A stretch of 64,000 nucleotides of DNA from Lutibacter sp. HS1-25. GTDB taxonomy: Bacteria > Bacteroidota > Bacteroidia > Flavobacteriales > Flavobacteriaceae. The DNA lies in NCBI RefSeq assembly GCF_004121075.1, contig NZ_RHLN01000161.1, positions 62,001 through 126,000 of the forward strand, read 5' to 3'. The notes beneath the pieces are model-generated. The model was given only the letters and a program-made list of their open reading frames with translations, had not been told where the DNA came from and ran no database searches. The stretch's first letter is position 1. Every line of letters starts with the position of its first letter. Position numbers and translations under genes: made by a program. This document shows, piece after piece, positions 29,149 through 38,925 of this stretch.

Positions 29149-31755
29149 ATGAAACAGCTAATTTGTTTACTGATTGTTGTAACAAGTGTCTTTCAAATTC
29201 AATCACAAAATACAACAAAACCCAATATTTTGTTTATTGCTATTGATGATTTAAAACCAACTTTAGCTTGTTATGGGGATACATATGCAATTACCCCAAA
29301 TATTAATAAAATAACAGAAAATGCAGCTGTTTTTCTAAACAACCATACGCAACAAGCTGTATGTGGCCCTTCAAGAGCTAGTTTAATGACAGGAAAACGC
29401 CCGGACTATACAAAGGTTAGAGACTTAAAAACCAAGATGCGCGATATCAATCCGGATATATTAACCATTCCTCAATACTTTAAAGAAAATGGTTACATTA
29501 CCGCAGGAACTGGAAAAATATACGATCCAAGATGTGTAGATGAATTTAGAGATAAACCATCATGGTCTATTCCATATATTTCAGAAAATGATATTCCATA
29601 TCCTGCTGAATATGGAAAACCAGTTAGTGGTTATTATCAGAATGCTGAAATCAAAAAAAAATATGCTGAACTTGAAGAGAAAGCCAAAAATGAAGGCATT
29701 AAAAACCTTAGAAGTTACGTTATTAATAATTATAAACCTCCCTTTGAAATTAGCGATGTACCAGATGAAGCTTATACTGATGGCGCAATTGCTGCACATG
29801 CATTAAAATTATTAGATGATGTTACAAATTCAGATAAACCATTTTTTTTAGCAGTTGGTTTTAAAAGACCCCATTTACCCTTTGTTGCTTCAAAAAAATA
29901 TTGGGATTTATACAACAGAGATGAATTCCAACTGGCCCCCTATCAAAAAAAAGCCAAAAACGGGACAGATCTAGCTTATCATAATTCTGGTGAATTATGT
30001 AGCTATAAAGATCCATCCATTGAATATATCATTAATAAAGAAGACTTATTAGCATTAGATGATGATGTGCAAAGAACGTTAATTCATGGCTATTATGCCT
30101 GTACCAGTTTTGTAGATGTTCAAGTTGGTAAAATTATAGAAAAACTTAAAGAAAAAGGCTTAGACAAAAATACAATTATTGTAGTTTGGGGTGACCATGG
30201 CTGGCATTTGGGAGATCACAGTTTATGGAATAAGCATACCAATTTAGAACAAGCTACACGCTCACCATTTATTGTATATTCACCATTTATTAACAAACCA
30301 GTTGAGATTACTTCTCCAACCGAGTTTTTAGATATTTTCCCAACATTATGTGAAATGTCAAACTTAGCTATTCCTGAAAATTTAGATGGAAAAAGTTTGT
30401 TGCCACTACTTAATGGTGATGAAAAAAAAGTAAAAGATTTTGCCGTTAGCCAACAACCGAGAGGTAAAATAACTGGCTATAGCTTTAGATCAGAAAAATA
30501 CAGATATACTGTTTGGCTTAAGGACGACAAAAAAAGTACCGATAAAATTACTTCAAATGATATTGTAGCCGAAGAGCTTTATGATTATATTAAAGATCCT
30601 TTAGAAACCGTAAATCATTTTGGAGAAGCTAAATACAAGGCAGTTCAGTCAGAGTTAATTGCATTTTCAGAAGCATTTTTTAAAGATGAATATAAGAAGA
30701 ATTCAGAAAAAAAAACGCTCATAAAAACATCGGCATCAAAAAGTATTAAAGAACTAGTAAAAGAAAACTATCCTTCAAATAATGTTATTATTGGTGCTAC
30801 CTTAGGTGATAAAGAATTGGGTACAAATGTTGAAAAATTATTCTTAAAGGACTTCAATTACAGTACTTCACGAAATTTTGCAAAACAAACATACATTCAT
30901 CCTGAGCCTGATGTTTGGAGATGGGATAAAATTGATGAGTTTATTGCCTTTGGAAAAAAAAATAATATCGATTTACGATTTCACTCACCTATAAGTCCAC
31001 AAGCTTCAAAATGGGCAATGACTGATTCTAGAACAGCCAAAGAATTAGAAAAAAACATGACCGAATTTATGACTGCCTTATGCAAAAAAATAAACAATGT
31101 TGCCACTATAAAATGGATGGATGTGGTAAACGAAACTGTTGAACGAAATGGAGAGTGGTTTAAAGATAAACCTGGTGTGAAAGAATGGGAAAATCCATGG
31201 GTGAAAATTGGATATAACAAAGATAGCATTCCATTATATATTTTAAAAGCCTTTGAAATTTCAAATAAATATGCTCCAAATATTAGTCAGGTTTATAACC
31301 AACATGGAGGTATGGAACCTGTGATGTGGGAGAAGGTGAAAAAAACAATTTTATACCTAAAGGATAAAGGCTACAAAATTGACGGTCTAGGTTGGCAGGG
31401 ACATTTAAAAGAAAATTCAAGAGTCGTTGATGATCCTAAAAACTTAAAATACCTATCTGAATTAATTGATTGGGCTCATGCAAATAATCTTGATTTTCAT
31501 ATCACCGAATTTGATTATCACTTAAAACCAGGTGAAAACACTCCTGAGAACTATCTAAAACAAGCCGACGCCTACACAAAAATACTCGCTGTGTTATTAG
31601 AAAAAAGCAAAACGGGTCTCGTAACTTTTAACACTTGGGGAATTACAGATTTAGATGACGGAAAAAATACACACAGATTTATTTATGATGAAAATTTGAA
31701 GCCAAAACCTGCCTATTTTGCCATAAAAGATGAATTAATAAAATGTAAAGAATAA
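29149..31755 (+). CDS. S1 sulfatase fused to divergent GH10 domain
   Basis: A single 868-residue exported protein with two catalytic domains. Residues 1-19 form a signal peptide. Residues about 25-510 are a type I sulfatase of the iduronate-2-sulfatase-like kind, with formylglycine site Cys72 in CGPSR, an IDD metal-binding start and the DHGWHLGDH metal motif. After a short Lys/Ser-rich linker, residues about 530-868 form a GH10-like barrel with acid/base Glu662 (DVVNET) and nucleophile Glu787 (ITEFDYH). The usual GH10 HTLVWH block is replaced by HSPISPQ, so the subsite architecture differs from classic xylanases. The protein probably removes sulfate from, and cuts, the same beta-1,4-linked chain. 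Confidence 0.88.
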   Translation: MKQLICLLIVVTSVFQIQSQNTTKPNILFIAIDDLKPTLACYGDTYAITPNINKITENAAVFLNNHTQQAVCGPSRASLMTGKRPDYTKVRDLKTKMRDINPDILTIPQYFKENGYITAGTGKIYDPRCVDEFRDKPSWSIPYISENDIPYPAEYGKPVSGYYQNAEIKKKYAELEEKAKNEGIKNLRSYVINNYKPPFEISDVPDEAYTDGAIAAHALKLLDDVTNSDKPFFLAVGFKRPHLPFVASKKYWDLYNRDEFQLAPYQKKAKNGTDLAYHNSGELCSYKDPSIEYIINKEDLLALDDDVQRTLIHGYYACTSFVDVQVGKIIEKLKEKGLDKNTIIVVWGDHGWHLGDHSLWNKHTNLEQATRSPFIVYSPFINKPVEITSPTEFLDIFPTLCEMSNLAIPENLDGKSLLPLLNGDEKKVKDFAVSQQPRGKITGYSFRSEKYRYTVWLKDDKKSTDKITSNDIVAEELYDYIKDPLETVNHFGEAKYKAVQSELIAFSEAFFKDEYKKNSEKKTLIKTSASKSIKELVKENYPSNNVIIGATLGDKELGTNVEKLFLKDFNYSTSRNFAKQTYIHPEPDVWRWDKIDEFIAFGKKNNIDLRFHSPISPQASKWAMTDSRTAKELEKNMTEFMTALCKKINNVATIKWMDVVNETVERNGEWFKDKPGVKEWENPWVKIGYNKDSIPLYILKAFEISNKYAPNISQVYNQHGGMEPVMWEKVKKTILYLKDKGYKIDGLGWQGHLKENSRVVDDPKNLKYLSELIDWAHANNLDFHITEFDYHLKPGENTPENYLKQADAYTKILAVLLEKSKTGLVTFNTWGITDLDDGKNTHRFIYDENLKPKPAYFAIKDELIKCKE

Positions 31756-31777
31756 ACTAATTTTTAAAACTTGATAA

Positions 31778-34144
31778 ATGAAAATTAAAAAACACACACT
31801 AATCTATTTGGGTTTACTTTTCATTACGTTAGCCGCTTGCAATCAAAAAAAAGAAACTTCAACTTCAAATAGCGATGCTCTCTACTTGGATGCTTCTCAA
31901 TCTGTTGAAAAAAGAGTAGCCGATCTAATGGAAAGAATGACTTTGGAAGAAAAGGTCTATCAAATGAATCAATTCGTTGGTTTAGATCATATGAGAAAAG
32001 CTGAAAAAGATTTAACGGTAGAAGAATTACATAGTAATGATGCACAAGGGTTTTATAAAGGTTTATTTAGTGATGATGTAGCGCAAATGTGCGCAGAGGG
32101 TAAAATTGGTTCTTTTTTACATGTATTAACAGCTGAGGAAGCCAATCTTTTGCAAGAACTTACCTTAAAATCCAGATTAAAAATACCAGTATTAATTGGT
32201 ATAGATGCTATTCACGGAAATGCATTAGTTTCAGGAACTACTGTCTACCCATCACCAATAACATTGGCAGCAACTTGGAATGATGACTTTTCATACTTAG
32301 TAGGGAAACAAACAGCTAAAGAAATGCGTGCCACAGGAAGCCACTGGGCATTTTCACCAAATATTGACGTTTTAAGGGACCCTCGCTGGGGAAGAGTTGG
32401 AGAAACTTTTGGAGAAGATCCATATATGGTTGGAAATATGGGAGCAGCTATGATAAATGGTTTTCAGCAAAATGATTTTACAGGTTTTGATAAAGTAATT
32501 GCCTGTGCAAAACATATGATTGCAGGTAGTGAACCAGCTAATGGATTAAATGCCTCACCTATGGATGTATCACTTAGAACATTAAAGGAAGTTTACTTAC
32601 CTCCATATAAAAAAGCAATTGACGCAGGGGTTTATTCTATTATGGCAGCCCACAATGAACTTAACGGTATTCCTTGCCATATGAATAAATGGTTAATGAC
32701 AGATGTTTTTAGAAATGAATGGGGATTTAAAGGTTTCTATGTTAGTGACTGGATGGACATTGAACGTATTGAAACAGTACATCATGTCGCTCATGATTTA
32801 AAAGAAGCTTCTTATCTGTCGGTTGATGCGGGTATGGACATGCATATGCACGGGGTTGATTTTCCTGAAGCAATAATTGAATTAGTAAAAGAAGGAACGC
32901 TTCCTATTGAAAGAGTAGATGATGCCTGTTCAAAAATCCTGACAGCTAAATTTAAGCTTGGCTTATTTGAAAACCGTTTTGTTGATTTGAATAAGATTAG
33001 TGAATCTGTTAATATTGATGAACATCAACAAGTAGCCCTAGAATCTGCCAGAAAAGGACTTGTTTTACTAAAAAATAACGGAATTCTTCCCCTAAAAGAA
33101 ACAACTTCAAAAAAGAAAATATTGGTTACTGGTCCTAATGCAAATAATCAAGCCATTTTGGGAGATTGGCACGCAAAACAACCAGATGATAATGTAACAA
33201 CAGTTTATGAGGGAATCAAAAATGTTGGAAATTCAAAAGGTTACGATGTTAGTTTTTTTGATTCAGGCGAAAGCACTAGACGAATTGAAGATGGAATCAT
33301 TCCTCAAGCAATAGAGAAAGCTAAAAAAGTAGATTATGTAATTTTAGTTGTTGGCGATAATTCACAACGTTACAACTGGAAAGAAAAAACTGCAGGTGAA
33401 AACATGGGACGAGCATCATTAGATTTGCCTGGAGACCAGTTAGAGCTTATCCAAAATATTAAAAAAACAGGAACACCTATAATTGTTGTATTGGTAAATG
33501 GCCGTCCTATATCAGAACCTTGGTTACAAGACAATATTCCTGCTATTTTGGAAGCGTGGGAGCCTGGTAATTTTGGTGGACAGGCAGTTGCTGAAGCAAT
33601 ATTTGGAGATATAAACCCTAGTGGTAAATTACCTTTGACTGTTGCACGTTCTGTTGGGCAATTACAAATGATTTACAACCACAAACCTTCTCAATATTTT
33701 CATAAATATGCTGAAGAAAAAATAACACCTCTATATCCATTTGGCTATGGTTTAAGTTATACTAAATATGTATACGGTGAGCCAACAATATCAAAAGCCT
33801 CATTAGATAAAGCTGATGAAGAAATCAAGGTGTCAGTTACTATAACAAATAATGGCGAAATGGACGGAGAAGAAATTGCTCAACTGTATATAAGGGACGA
33901 TGTGAGCAGTGCTACAAGACCTGTAAAAGAACTAAAAGGTTACCAAAGGGTATTCTTAAAAGCCGGTGAAACCAAATCTTTAGATTTCAAATTAAATGCT
34001 AAAAGCTTGGCATTTTTCGATAGAGTAATGAATTATTGTGTAGAAGCTGGAACATTTACAATTATGACTGGCCCCTCTTCTGACTCAAAAGATCTTAAAG
34101 AAATAACTCTTGAAGTTGCCAAAAGAATAAATTTAAAAAATTAA
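31778..34144 (+). CDS. GH3 beta-glycosidase, lipoprotein
   Basis: A 788-residue GH3 enzyme of the periplasmic beta-glucosidase/xylosidase type that releases sugars from oligosaccharide ends. The lipobox ends at Cys21 (TLAAC). The (beta/alpha)8 domain carries the nucleophile Asp324 in VSDWMD and the substrate motif KHMIAGS. The C-terminal alpha/beta sandwich and a fibronectin-III-like domain (about residues 690-780) complete the usual three-domain form. It lies 22 bases after the sulfatase-GH10 gene. Confidence 0.93.
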   Translation: MKIKKHTLIYLGLLFITLAACNQKKETSTSNSDALYLDASQSVEKRVADLMERMTLEEKVYQMNQFVGLDHMRKAEKDLTVEELHSNDAQGFYKGLFSDDVAQMCAEGKIGSFLHVLTAEEANLLQELTLKSRLKIPVLIGIDAIHGNALVSGTTVYPSPITLAATWNDDFSYLVGKQTAKEMRATGSHWAFSPNIDVLRDPRWGRVGETFGEDPYMVGNMGAAMINGFQQNDFTGFDKVIACAKHMIAGSEPANGLNASPMDVSLRTLKEVYLPPYKKAIDAGVYSIMAAHNELNGIPCHMNKWLMTDVFRNEWGFKGFYVSDWMDIERIETVHHVAHDLKEASYLSVDAGMDMHMHGVDFPEAIIELVKEGTLPIERVDDACSKILTAKFKLGLFENRFVDLNKISESVNIDEHQQVALESARKGLVLLKNNGILPLKETTSKKKILVTGPNANNQAILGDWHAKQPDDNVTTVYEGIKNVGNSKGYDVSFFDSGESTRRIEDGIIPQAIEKAKKVDYVILVVGDNSQRYNWKEKTAGENMGRASLDLPGDQLELIQNIKKTGTPIIVVLVNGRPISEPWLQDNIPAILEAWEPGNFGGQAVAEAIFGDINPSGKLPLTVARSVGQLQMIYNHKPSQYFHKYAEEKITPLYPFGYGLSYTKYVYGEPTISKASLDKADEEIKVSVTITNNGEMDGEEIAQLYIRDDVSSATRPVKELKGYQRVFLKAGETKSLDFKLNAKSLAFFDRVMNYCVEAGTFTIMTGPSSDSKDLKEITLEVAKRINLKN

Positions 34145-34149
34145 TAATT

Positions 34150-35784
34150 ATGAAATTCATTTTTAATACATATTTAAAAGCCTTTTCTGCTATAGCTTTA
34201 ATAAGTTTTAGCTCTTGCTCTCAAAAAGAAGAAAAACCTGAAACACCTATAAAGCCAAATATTATTTATATCATGGCCGATGATTTAACAACACAAGCAA
34301 TTAGTGCTTATGGAGGAATATATAGAGATATTGCTCCCACACCTAATATTGATAAAATAGCTCAGGAAGGTATGTTATTTCAAGATGCATTATGTACAAA
34401 TGCTATTTGCGGTCCAAGTAGAGCAGCAATTTTAACTGGAAATTATAGCAATATAAACGGTTATTACAAAAATGAAAGTGGAGGGAAATTTGATAAAACG
34501 CAATGGACTTTCCCTCAAGAATTTCAAAAAAATGGTTATAGCACTAGTTTATTTGGAAAATGGCATTTAGGGACAGAACCAGTAGGATTTGACACATTTA
34601 AATATCACAATTCGGCTGGGCAACAAGGCCATTATTGGGATCCTGTATATAATGAAAATGGGGTTGATGTAAAGGAAAAAGGGTATTCAACCAATTTAAG
34701 CACCGACTTTGCATTGAATTGGTTAGAATCAAACAAATCTACCAACAAGCCATTTATGATGATATTGCAATACAAGGCACCTCATCGTCCTTGGGAACCA
34801 GACACAAAATACGAACAACTATGGGAAGATATAGAAATGCCATACCCTGCAACCTTCAATGACACCTATGAAGGTAGAGAAAAAACTGCTGGTGATACCG
34901 AAATGACAATGGAATATTTCAGTAATAGAGATATGAAATTACCAGAACCTGAAGGATTAAAAGGAAAAGAAAAAATTAAATGGGCCTTTTATGGTGCAAA
35001 ACCTGGAGAAATTGTTCAACCTAAAAACATGACTGCTGAAGAAGGAAGAAAATGGAGATACCAAACTTATATTAAGGACTATTTAGCCTGTGTGAAATCT
35101 GTTGATGATAATATTGGTAGAGTATTAAACTATTTAAAAGAAAATAATCTTGAAGAAAATACTGTAATCGTATTAACTTCTGATCAAGGTTTTTACTTAG
35201 GTGATCACGGTTTTTTTGATAAAAGATTTATTTATGAAGAATCTTTAAGAATGCCATTTATGGTAAAATATCCTAATAAAGTTAAAGCCGGAAGTGTAAG
35301 TGAAGACATTATTACGAACATAGATTTTGCGCCAACTTTATTAGAATTGGCAGGTATAAAAACGACTCAAAAAATGCAGGGAACTAGTTTTGTTCCTGTG
35401 TTAGAAGGCAAAACACCTAAAGATTGGCAAGATGGGATGTATTATCATTACTATGAGTTTCCTTTCTGGCACCACGTACAACCACATTACGGAATAAGAA
35501 CACAAAAATATACATTGGCTCACTTTTACTATAATATTGATGTTTGGGAATTATACGATTTAGAAAAGGATCCAAACCAATTGAATAATGTTTATAATGA
35601 CCCTAATTATGCCGATATTGTTGTTGAATTGAATGCTAAATTGAAAAATTTAATGGTGAAATTTGAAGATAATAAAACTCTTGAAGACTTCAGAATAATT
35701 ACTGATAAAGACTTTGGTAGCATTGTTGATAATATTAAAGATGAAGAGTCTGTTCAAGAAATTTTAACAAAAAAAGAAAATTAA
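34150..35784 (+). CDS. type I sulfatase, lipoprotein
   Basis: A 544-residue S1-family sulfatase with lipobox Cys23 and formylglycine site Cys87 in CGPSRAA. Metal ligands are visible in ADDLTT and in TSDQGFYLGDHGF. The choline-sulfatase/arylsulfatase-like C-terminal block YDLEKDPNQLNN is present. It starts five bases after the GH3 stop, so it is in the same operon. It must be activated by a formylglycine-generating enzyme encoded elsewhere. The sulfate position it attacks is unknown. Confidence 0.93.
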   Translation: MKFIFNTYLKAFSAIALISFSSCSQKEEKPETPIKPNIIYIMADDLTTQAISAYGGIYRDIAPTPNIDKIAQEGMLFQDALCTNAICGPSRAAILTGNYSNINGYYKNESGGKFDKTQWTFPQEFQKNGYSTSLFGKWHLGTEPVGFDTFKYHNSAGQQGHYWDPVYNENGVDVKEKGYSTNLSTDFALNWLESNKSTNKPFMMILQYKAPHRPWEPDTKYEQLWEDIEMPYPATFNDTYEGREKTAGDTEMTMEYFSNRDMKLPEPEGLKGKEKIKWAFYGAKPGEIVQPKNMTAEEGRKWRYQTYIKDYLACVKSVDDNIGRVLNYLKENNLEENTVIVLTSDQGFYLGDHGFFDKRFIYEESLRMPFMVKYPNKVKAGSVSEDIITNIDFAPTLLELAGIKTTQKMQGTSFVPVLEGKTPKDWQDGMYYHYYEFPFWHHVQPHYGIRTQKYTLAHFYYNIDVWELYDLEKDPNQLNNVYNDPNYADIVVELNAKLKNLMVKFEDNKTLEDFRIITDKDFGSIVDNIKDEESVQEILTKKEN

Positions 35785-35785
35785 A

Positions 35786-37360
35786 ATGATTTCAAATAAA
35801 GGTATCTGTTTACTGGCCAGTGCTCTTTTTGCAATTACAAATTGTAAATCACAACAAGCAAAAAGTACCTCAGAAGAATCCTCTCCTAAAAACATACTGT
35901 TTATTGCTGTTGATGATTTAAAACCGCTGCTGAATGCATATGGAGCACATCAAATGCATACCCCTAATTTTGATAGATTAGCAGAAATGGGTGTTATTTT
36001 TGAAAATGCTGAAGTACAACAAGCCGTTTGTGGGCCATCACGAGCAAGTATTATGACCGCAATGTATCCTGACCATACAAAAGTTTGGGACTTACAAACC
36101 AATTTCAGAGAATCTGCACCCGATTTAATATCAATGCCCGAATATTTAATAACTCAAGGTTATGAAACGACAGGAACAGGCAAAATTTATCATCAAGGTT
36201 CTACCTCTGAAGGACATGATGCAAAAAGCTGGAGTATTCCATACGTTTCACCCGATTATTATGATCCAAAATATGGCGAACCAGCATTTGGCGCTTATCA
36301 AAACCCTGAAACAAAGGAAAAATATAAAACACTTGAAAAAGAAGCCTTAGATAAAGGGATCAAAAAAGAAGGTCAACAGCGCGCCTACGCTTTAAAAAAA
36401 TTACGCCCAAGTACTGAATCTGCAGATGTTTCTGATGAAGCTTATAATGCTGGTTTGTATACCATTCAAACCTTAAAAAATTTAGAAACACTTCAAAAAA
36501 CAGGTAAACCCTTCTTTTTGGCTGTTGGTTATCAAAAACCTCATTTACCGTTTGTAGCTCCAAAAAAATATTGGGATTTATACAAACGAGAAGATATTAA
36601 GCTTGCTGAATTTCAGGAATTGTCTGAAGGTACTCCAGATATTGCTTATCACTCTTTTGGAGAATTAAGGGCCTATACGGATATTGATAATAATTTAAAA
36701 GTTGGTGAAAAACTACCTGAAGCCAAGCAACGTGAATTAACACACGGTTATATGGCCTGCGTTTCATTTATTGATGCTCAATTGGGTGTATTATTAGATA
36801 CTTTTGAAGAAAAAGACTTATTAGATAATACCATCATTGTTCTTTGGGGAGATCACGGTTACCACTTAGGTGATCATACTGAATGGAATAAGCATTCAAA
36901 TTTTGAACAGGCAACTAGAACAGTTTTAATGTTCGCAGGCCCTGGAATTTCAAAAAATAGAAAAGTTGAAAACCCTGTAGAATTGGTAGATATTTTCCCT
37001 ACTTTATTTGAATTGGCTGGAGTAAAAACGCCTAAAGTAGATGGTAAATCATTGGTTCCTTTAATGGATAATGATGAAAAATCAACCATAGATGTCGATT
37101 TTGCAGTTAGTCAATACAGAAGACATAAGGAAAAAATGGGTTATTCGTTGCGCACAAATCGTTATCGTTACACAGAATGGTTTGATGAAGGCTACAGATC
37201 TTATAAACCCTATGATGAAGGTGTTGTTATTGCCCGAGAATTGTATGATTACGAAGTAGACCCATTGGAATCAAAAAATTTAGTAAATGAAGCAGAATAC
37301 GCTTCTATAGTTATTGAATTAAAGAGCAAATTAAAAAAACATCTTCAAAAATATAATTGA
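35786..37360 (+). CDS. type I sulfatase, iduronate-2-sulfatase-like
   Basis: A 524-residue S1 sulfatase lipoprotein (lipobox Cys20, AITNC) with formylglycine site Cys82 in CGPSRAS. It is a close paralogue of the sulfatase half of the GH10 fusion: both share DDLKP, QQAVCGPSRAS, the GTGKIY motif, SWSIPY and KKYWDLY blocks in the same order. Metal-site residues occur in WGDHGYHLGDH. It starts one base after the preceding sulfatase stop. Confidence 0.93.
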   Translation: MISNKGICLLASALFAITNCKSQQAKSTSEESSPKNILFIAVDDLKPLLNAYGAHQMHTPNFDRLAEMGVIFENAEVQQAVCGPSRASIMTAMYPDHTKVWDLQTNFRESAPDLISMPEYLITQGYETTGTGKIYHQGSTSEGHDAKSWSIPYVSPDYYDPKYGEPAFGAYQNPETKEKYKTLEKEALDKGIKKEGQQRAYALKKLRPSTESADVSDEAYNAGLYTIQTLKNLETLQKTGKPFFLAVGYQKPHLPFVAPKKYWDLYKREDIKLAEFQELSEGTPDIAYHSFGELRAYTDIDNNLKVGEKLPEAKQRELTHGYMACVSFIDAQLGVLLDTFEEKDLLDNTIIVLWGDHGYHLGDHTEWNKHSNFEQATRTVLMFAGPGISKNRKVENPVELVDIFPTLFELAGVKTPKVDGKSLVPLMDNDEKSTIDVDFAVSQYRRHKEKMGYSLRTNRYRYTEWFDEGYRSYKPYDEGVVIARELYDYEVDPLESKNLVNEAEYASIVIELKSKLKKHLQKYN

Positions 37361-37376
37361 CTTTAAAATTTAAATT

Positions 37377-38798
37377 ATGAAAAAAATATTTATAATCTTT
37401 TTGTTTGTTGGATTATTTTCTAGCAATGCACAAAATAAAAGTAAACAACCAAATGTTATTTTCTTTTTAGTAGATGATTTTGGATGGATGGATACTGGTT
37501 ATCAAGGAAGTTCTTTTTATGAAACACCAAATATTGACAAATTAGCACATGAAAGTATGCGTTTCAATCAAGCGTATGCAGCCCATCCGCGGTGCGTCCC
37601 ATCACGTTTTGCCATGATTACAGGAAAATATCCTGCCAGAGAAGGTATGCCTGGAAAAGGTGGAAGAGATGCTGGCAATTTACAAAAATCAGAATTTGGG
37701 ATTGCTAAAGCCTTCAAAGAAAAAGGTTATACCACATTTTTTACTGGTAAATGGCATTTGGCTTCAAATGAGGTATATCCTGAAGATGAAGGGTTTGATT
37801 ATAATTTTGGTGGCGGTCATGCGGGTGCTCCAAAAAGCTATTTTTACCCATATAATGTTGCCAAAGGGAACAGTGGAAATGGAAAAGAAAGAAATATTGA
37901 AAATTTAGATGACGCCAAAGAAGGTGATTATTTAACCGATCATTTGACTCGTAAAACATTAGATTTTATAAAAGAAAATAAAGACAAACCATTCTTTATT
38001 TATTTATCTCATTATGGAGTACATACTCCTTTTGAAGGAAAAGATAAACTTGAAAAATATTATCAAGAAAAACTAAAAGAAAATCCTGTTCCAGATGGTC
38101 CCCAATATGCAACAGTTGGCAACACTGGTGAGACTAAAATATATCAAGACAATGCAACTTATGCTGCTATGATTCAAAGTGTTGATGAAAGTTTAGCTAA
38201 AATAGTAGCATTGTTGAAAGATCTGAACCTAGACGAAAATACCATTATTGTTTTCACTTCAGACCACGGAGGATTGTCAAACAGAGGTAATAAAAGACAA
38301 TTAGCCACCTCAAACCTTCCGCTCAGAGCTGGAAAAGGGCATAATTACGAAGGAGGTATTCGCGTACCAATGTTCGTAAAATGGCCTGGTGTTACTCAAG
38401 AAAATTCAACAACTGATGCTATAGTTACTGGAACAGATTATTACCCAACATTGGTAGATATGGCAAATTTAAATCCTCACCCAGAACAATATTTAGATGG
38501 CGTGAGTTTTGCGGAAGTTTTAAAAGGAACTAACACAAAAGATAATGAAAGAACTGTTTTTTGGCATTCACCATTACCAAGACCTACCAGCACAGGCGAT
38601 ACTGCAAATACAACAGTAAGAAAAGGAGATTTTAAACTTTTGGATTTTTATGAAGATGGTTATGTTGAATTGTACAATATTGCCAAAGATCCTGGTGAAA
38701 CAAAAAATCTGGCAGCATCAATGCCTGAAAAAACAAAAGAACTTACAAAACTGATACAAGATTGGAGAAAAGAAGTAAATGCTGTTATAAAACATTAA
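37377..38798 (+). CDS. type I sulfatase, arylsulfatase A-like
   Basis: A 473-residue exported S1 sulfatase with a signal peptide ending near residue 19 (SSNAQ). The formylglycine site is Cys73 in CVPSRFA. The metal-binding segments LVDDFGWMD and SDHGGLSNRG are typical of the arylsulfatase A/S1_16-like groups, clearly different from the iduronate-2-sulfatase-like members of this locus. It lies 16 bases after the preceding sulfatase. Confidence 0.92.
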   Translation: MKKIFIIFLFVGLFSSNAQNKSKQPNVIFFLVDDFGWMDTGYQGSSFYETPNIDKLAHESMRFNQAYAAHPRCVPSRFAMITGKYPAREGMPGKGGRDAGNLQKSEFGIAKAFKEKGYTTFFTGKWHLASNEVYPEDEGFDYNFGGGHAGAPKSYFYPYNVAKGNSGNGKERNIENLDDAKEGDYLTDHLTRKTLDFIKENKDKPFFIYLSHYGVHTPFEGKDKLEKYYQEKLKENPVPDGPQYATVGNTGETKIYQDNATYAAMIQSVDESLAKIVALLKDLNLDENTIIVFTSDHGGLSNRGNKRQLATSNLPLRAGKGHNYEGGIRVPMFVKWPGVTQENSTTDAIVTGTDYYPTLVDMANLNPHPEQYLDGVSFAEVLKGTNTKDNERTVFWHSPLPRPTSTGDTANTTVRKGDFKLLDFYEDGYVELYNIAKDPGETKNLAASMPEKTKELTKLIQDWRKEVNAVIKH

Positions 38799-38823
38799 TA
38801 CTAGTGGTTTAGTTATTTCAAAA

Positions 38824-38857
38824 AGGCTATCAAAGCTAGTTGTAGTAGAGATAGCCT
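38824..38857 (+). terminator. weak hairpin between enzyme genes
   Basis: AGGCTATC (38824-38831) pairs perfectly with GATAGCCT (38850-38857) around an 18-nt loop, in a 127-base gap between the sulfatase and esterase genes. The stem is short and the T run is broken. Confidence 0.35.
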
Positions 38858-38925
38858 ATTTGTTGTTAGTAACTAGTCATTTTAAAGAAAATCAGCCCAA
38901 CTAAAAAAATATTTAAAATGTCAAA

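Noticed and set aside
29149-31755. Two separate genes mistakenly joined
   Set aside because: The frame runs through the linker (about residues 510-530) without a stop or a start with its own signal peptide, and coding character is continuous.
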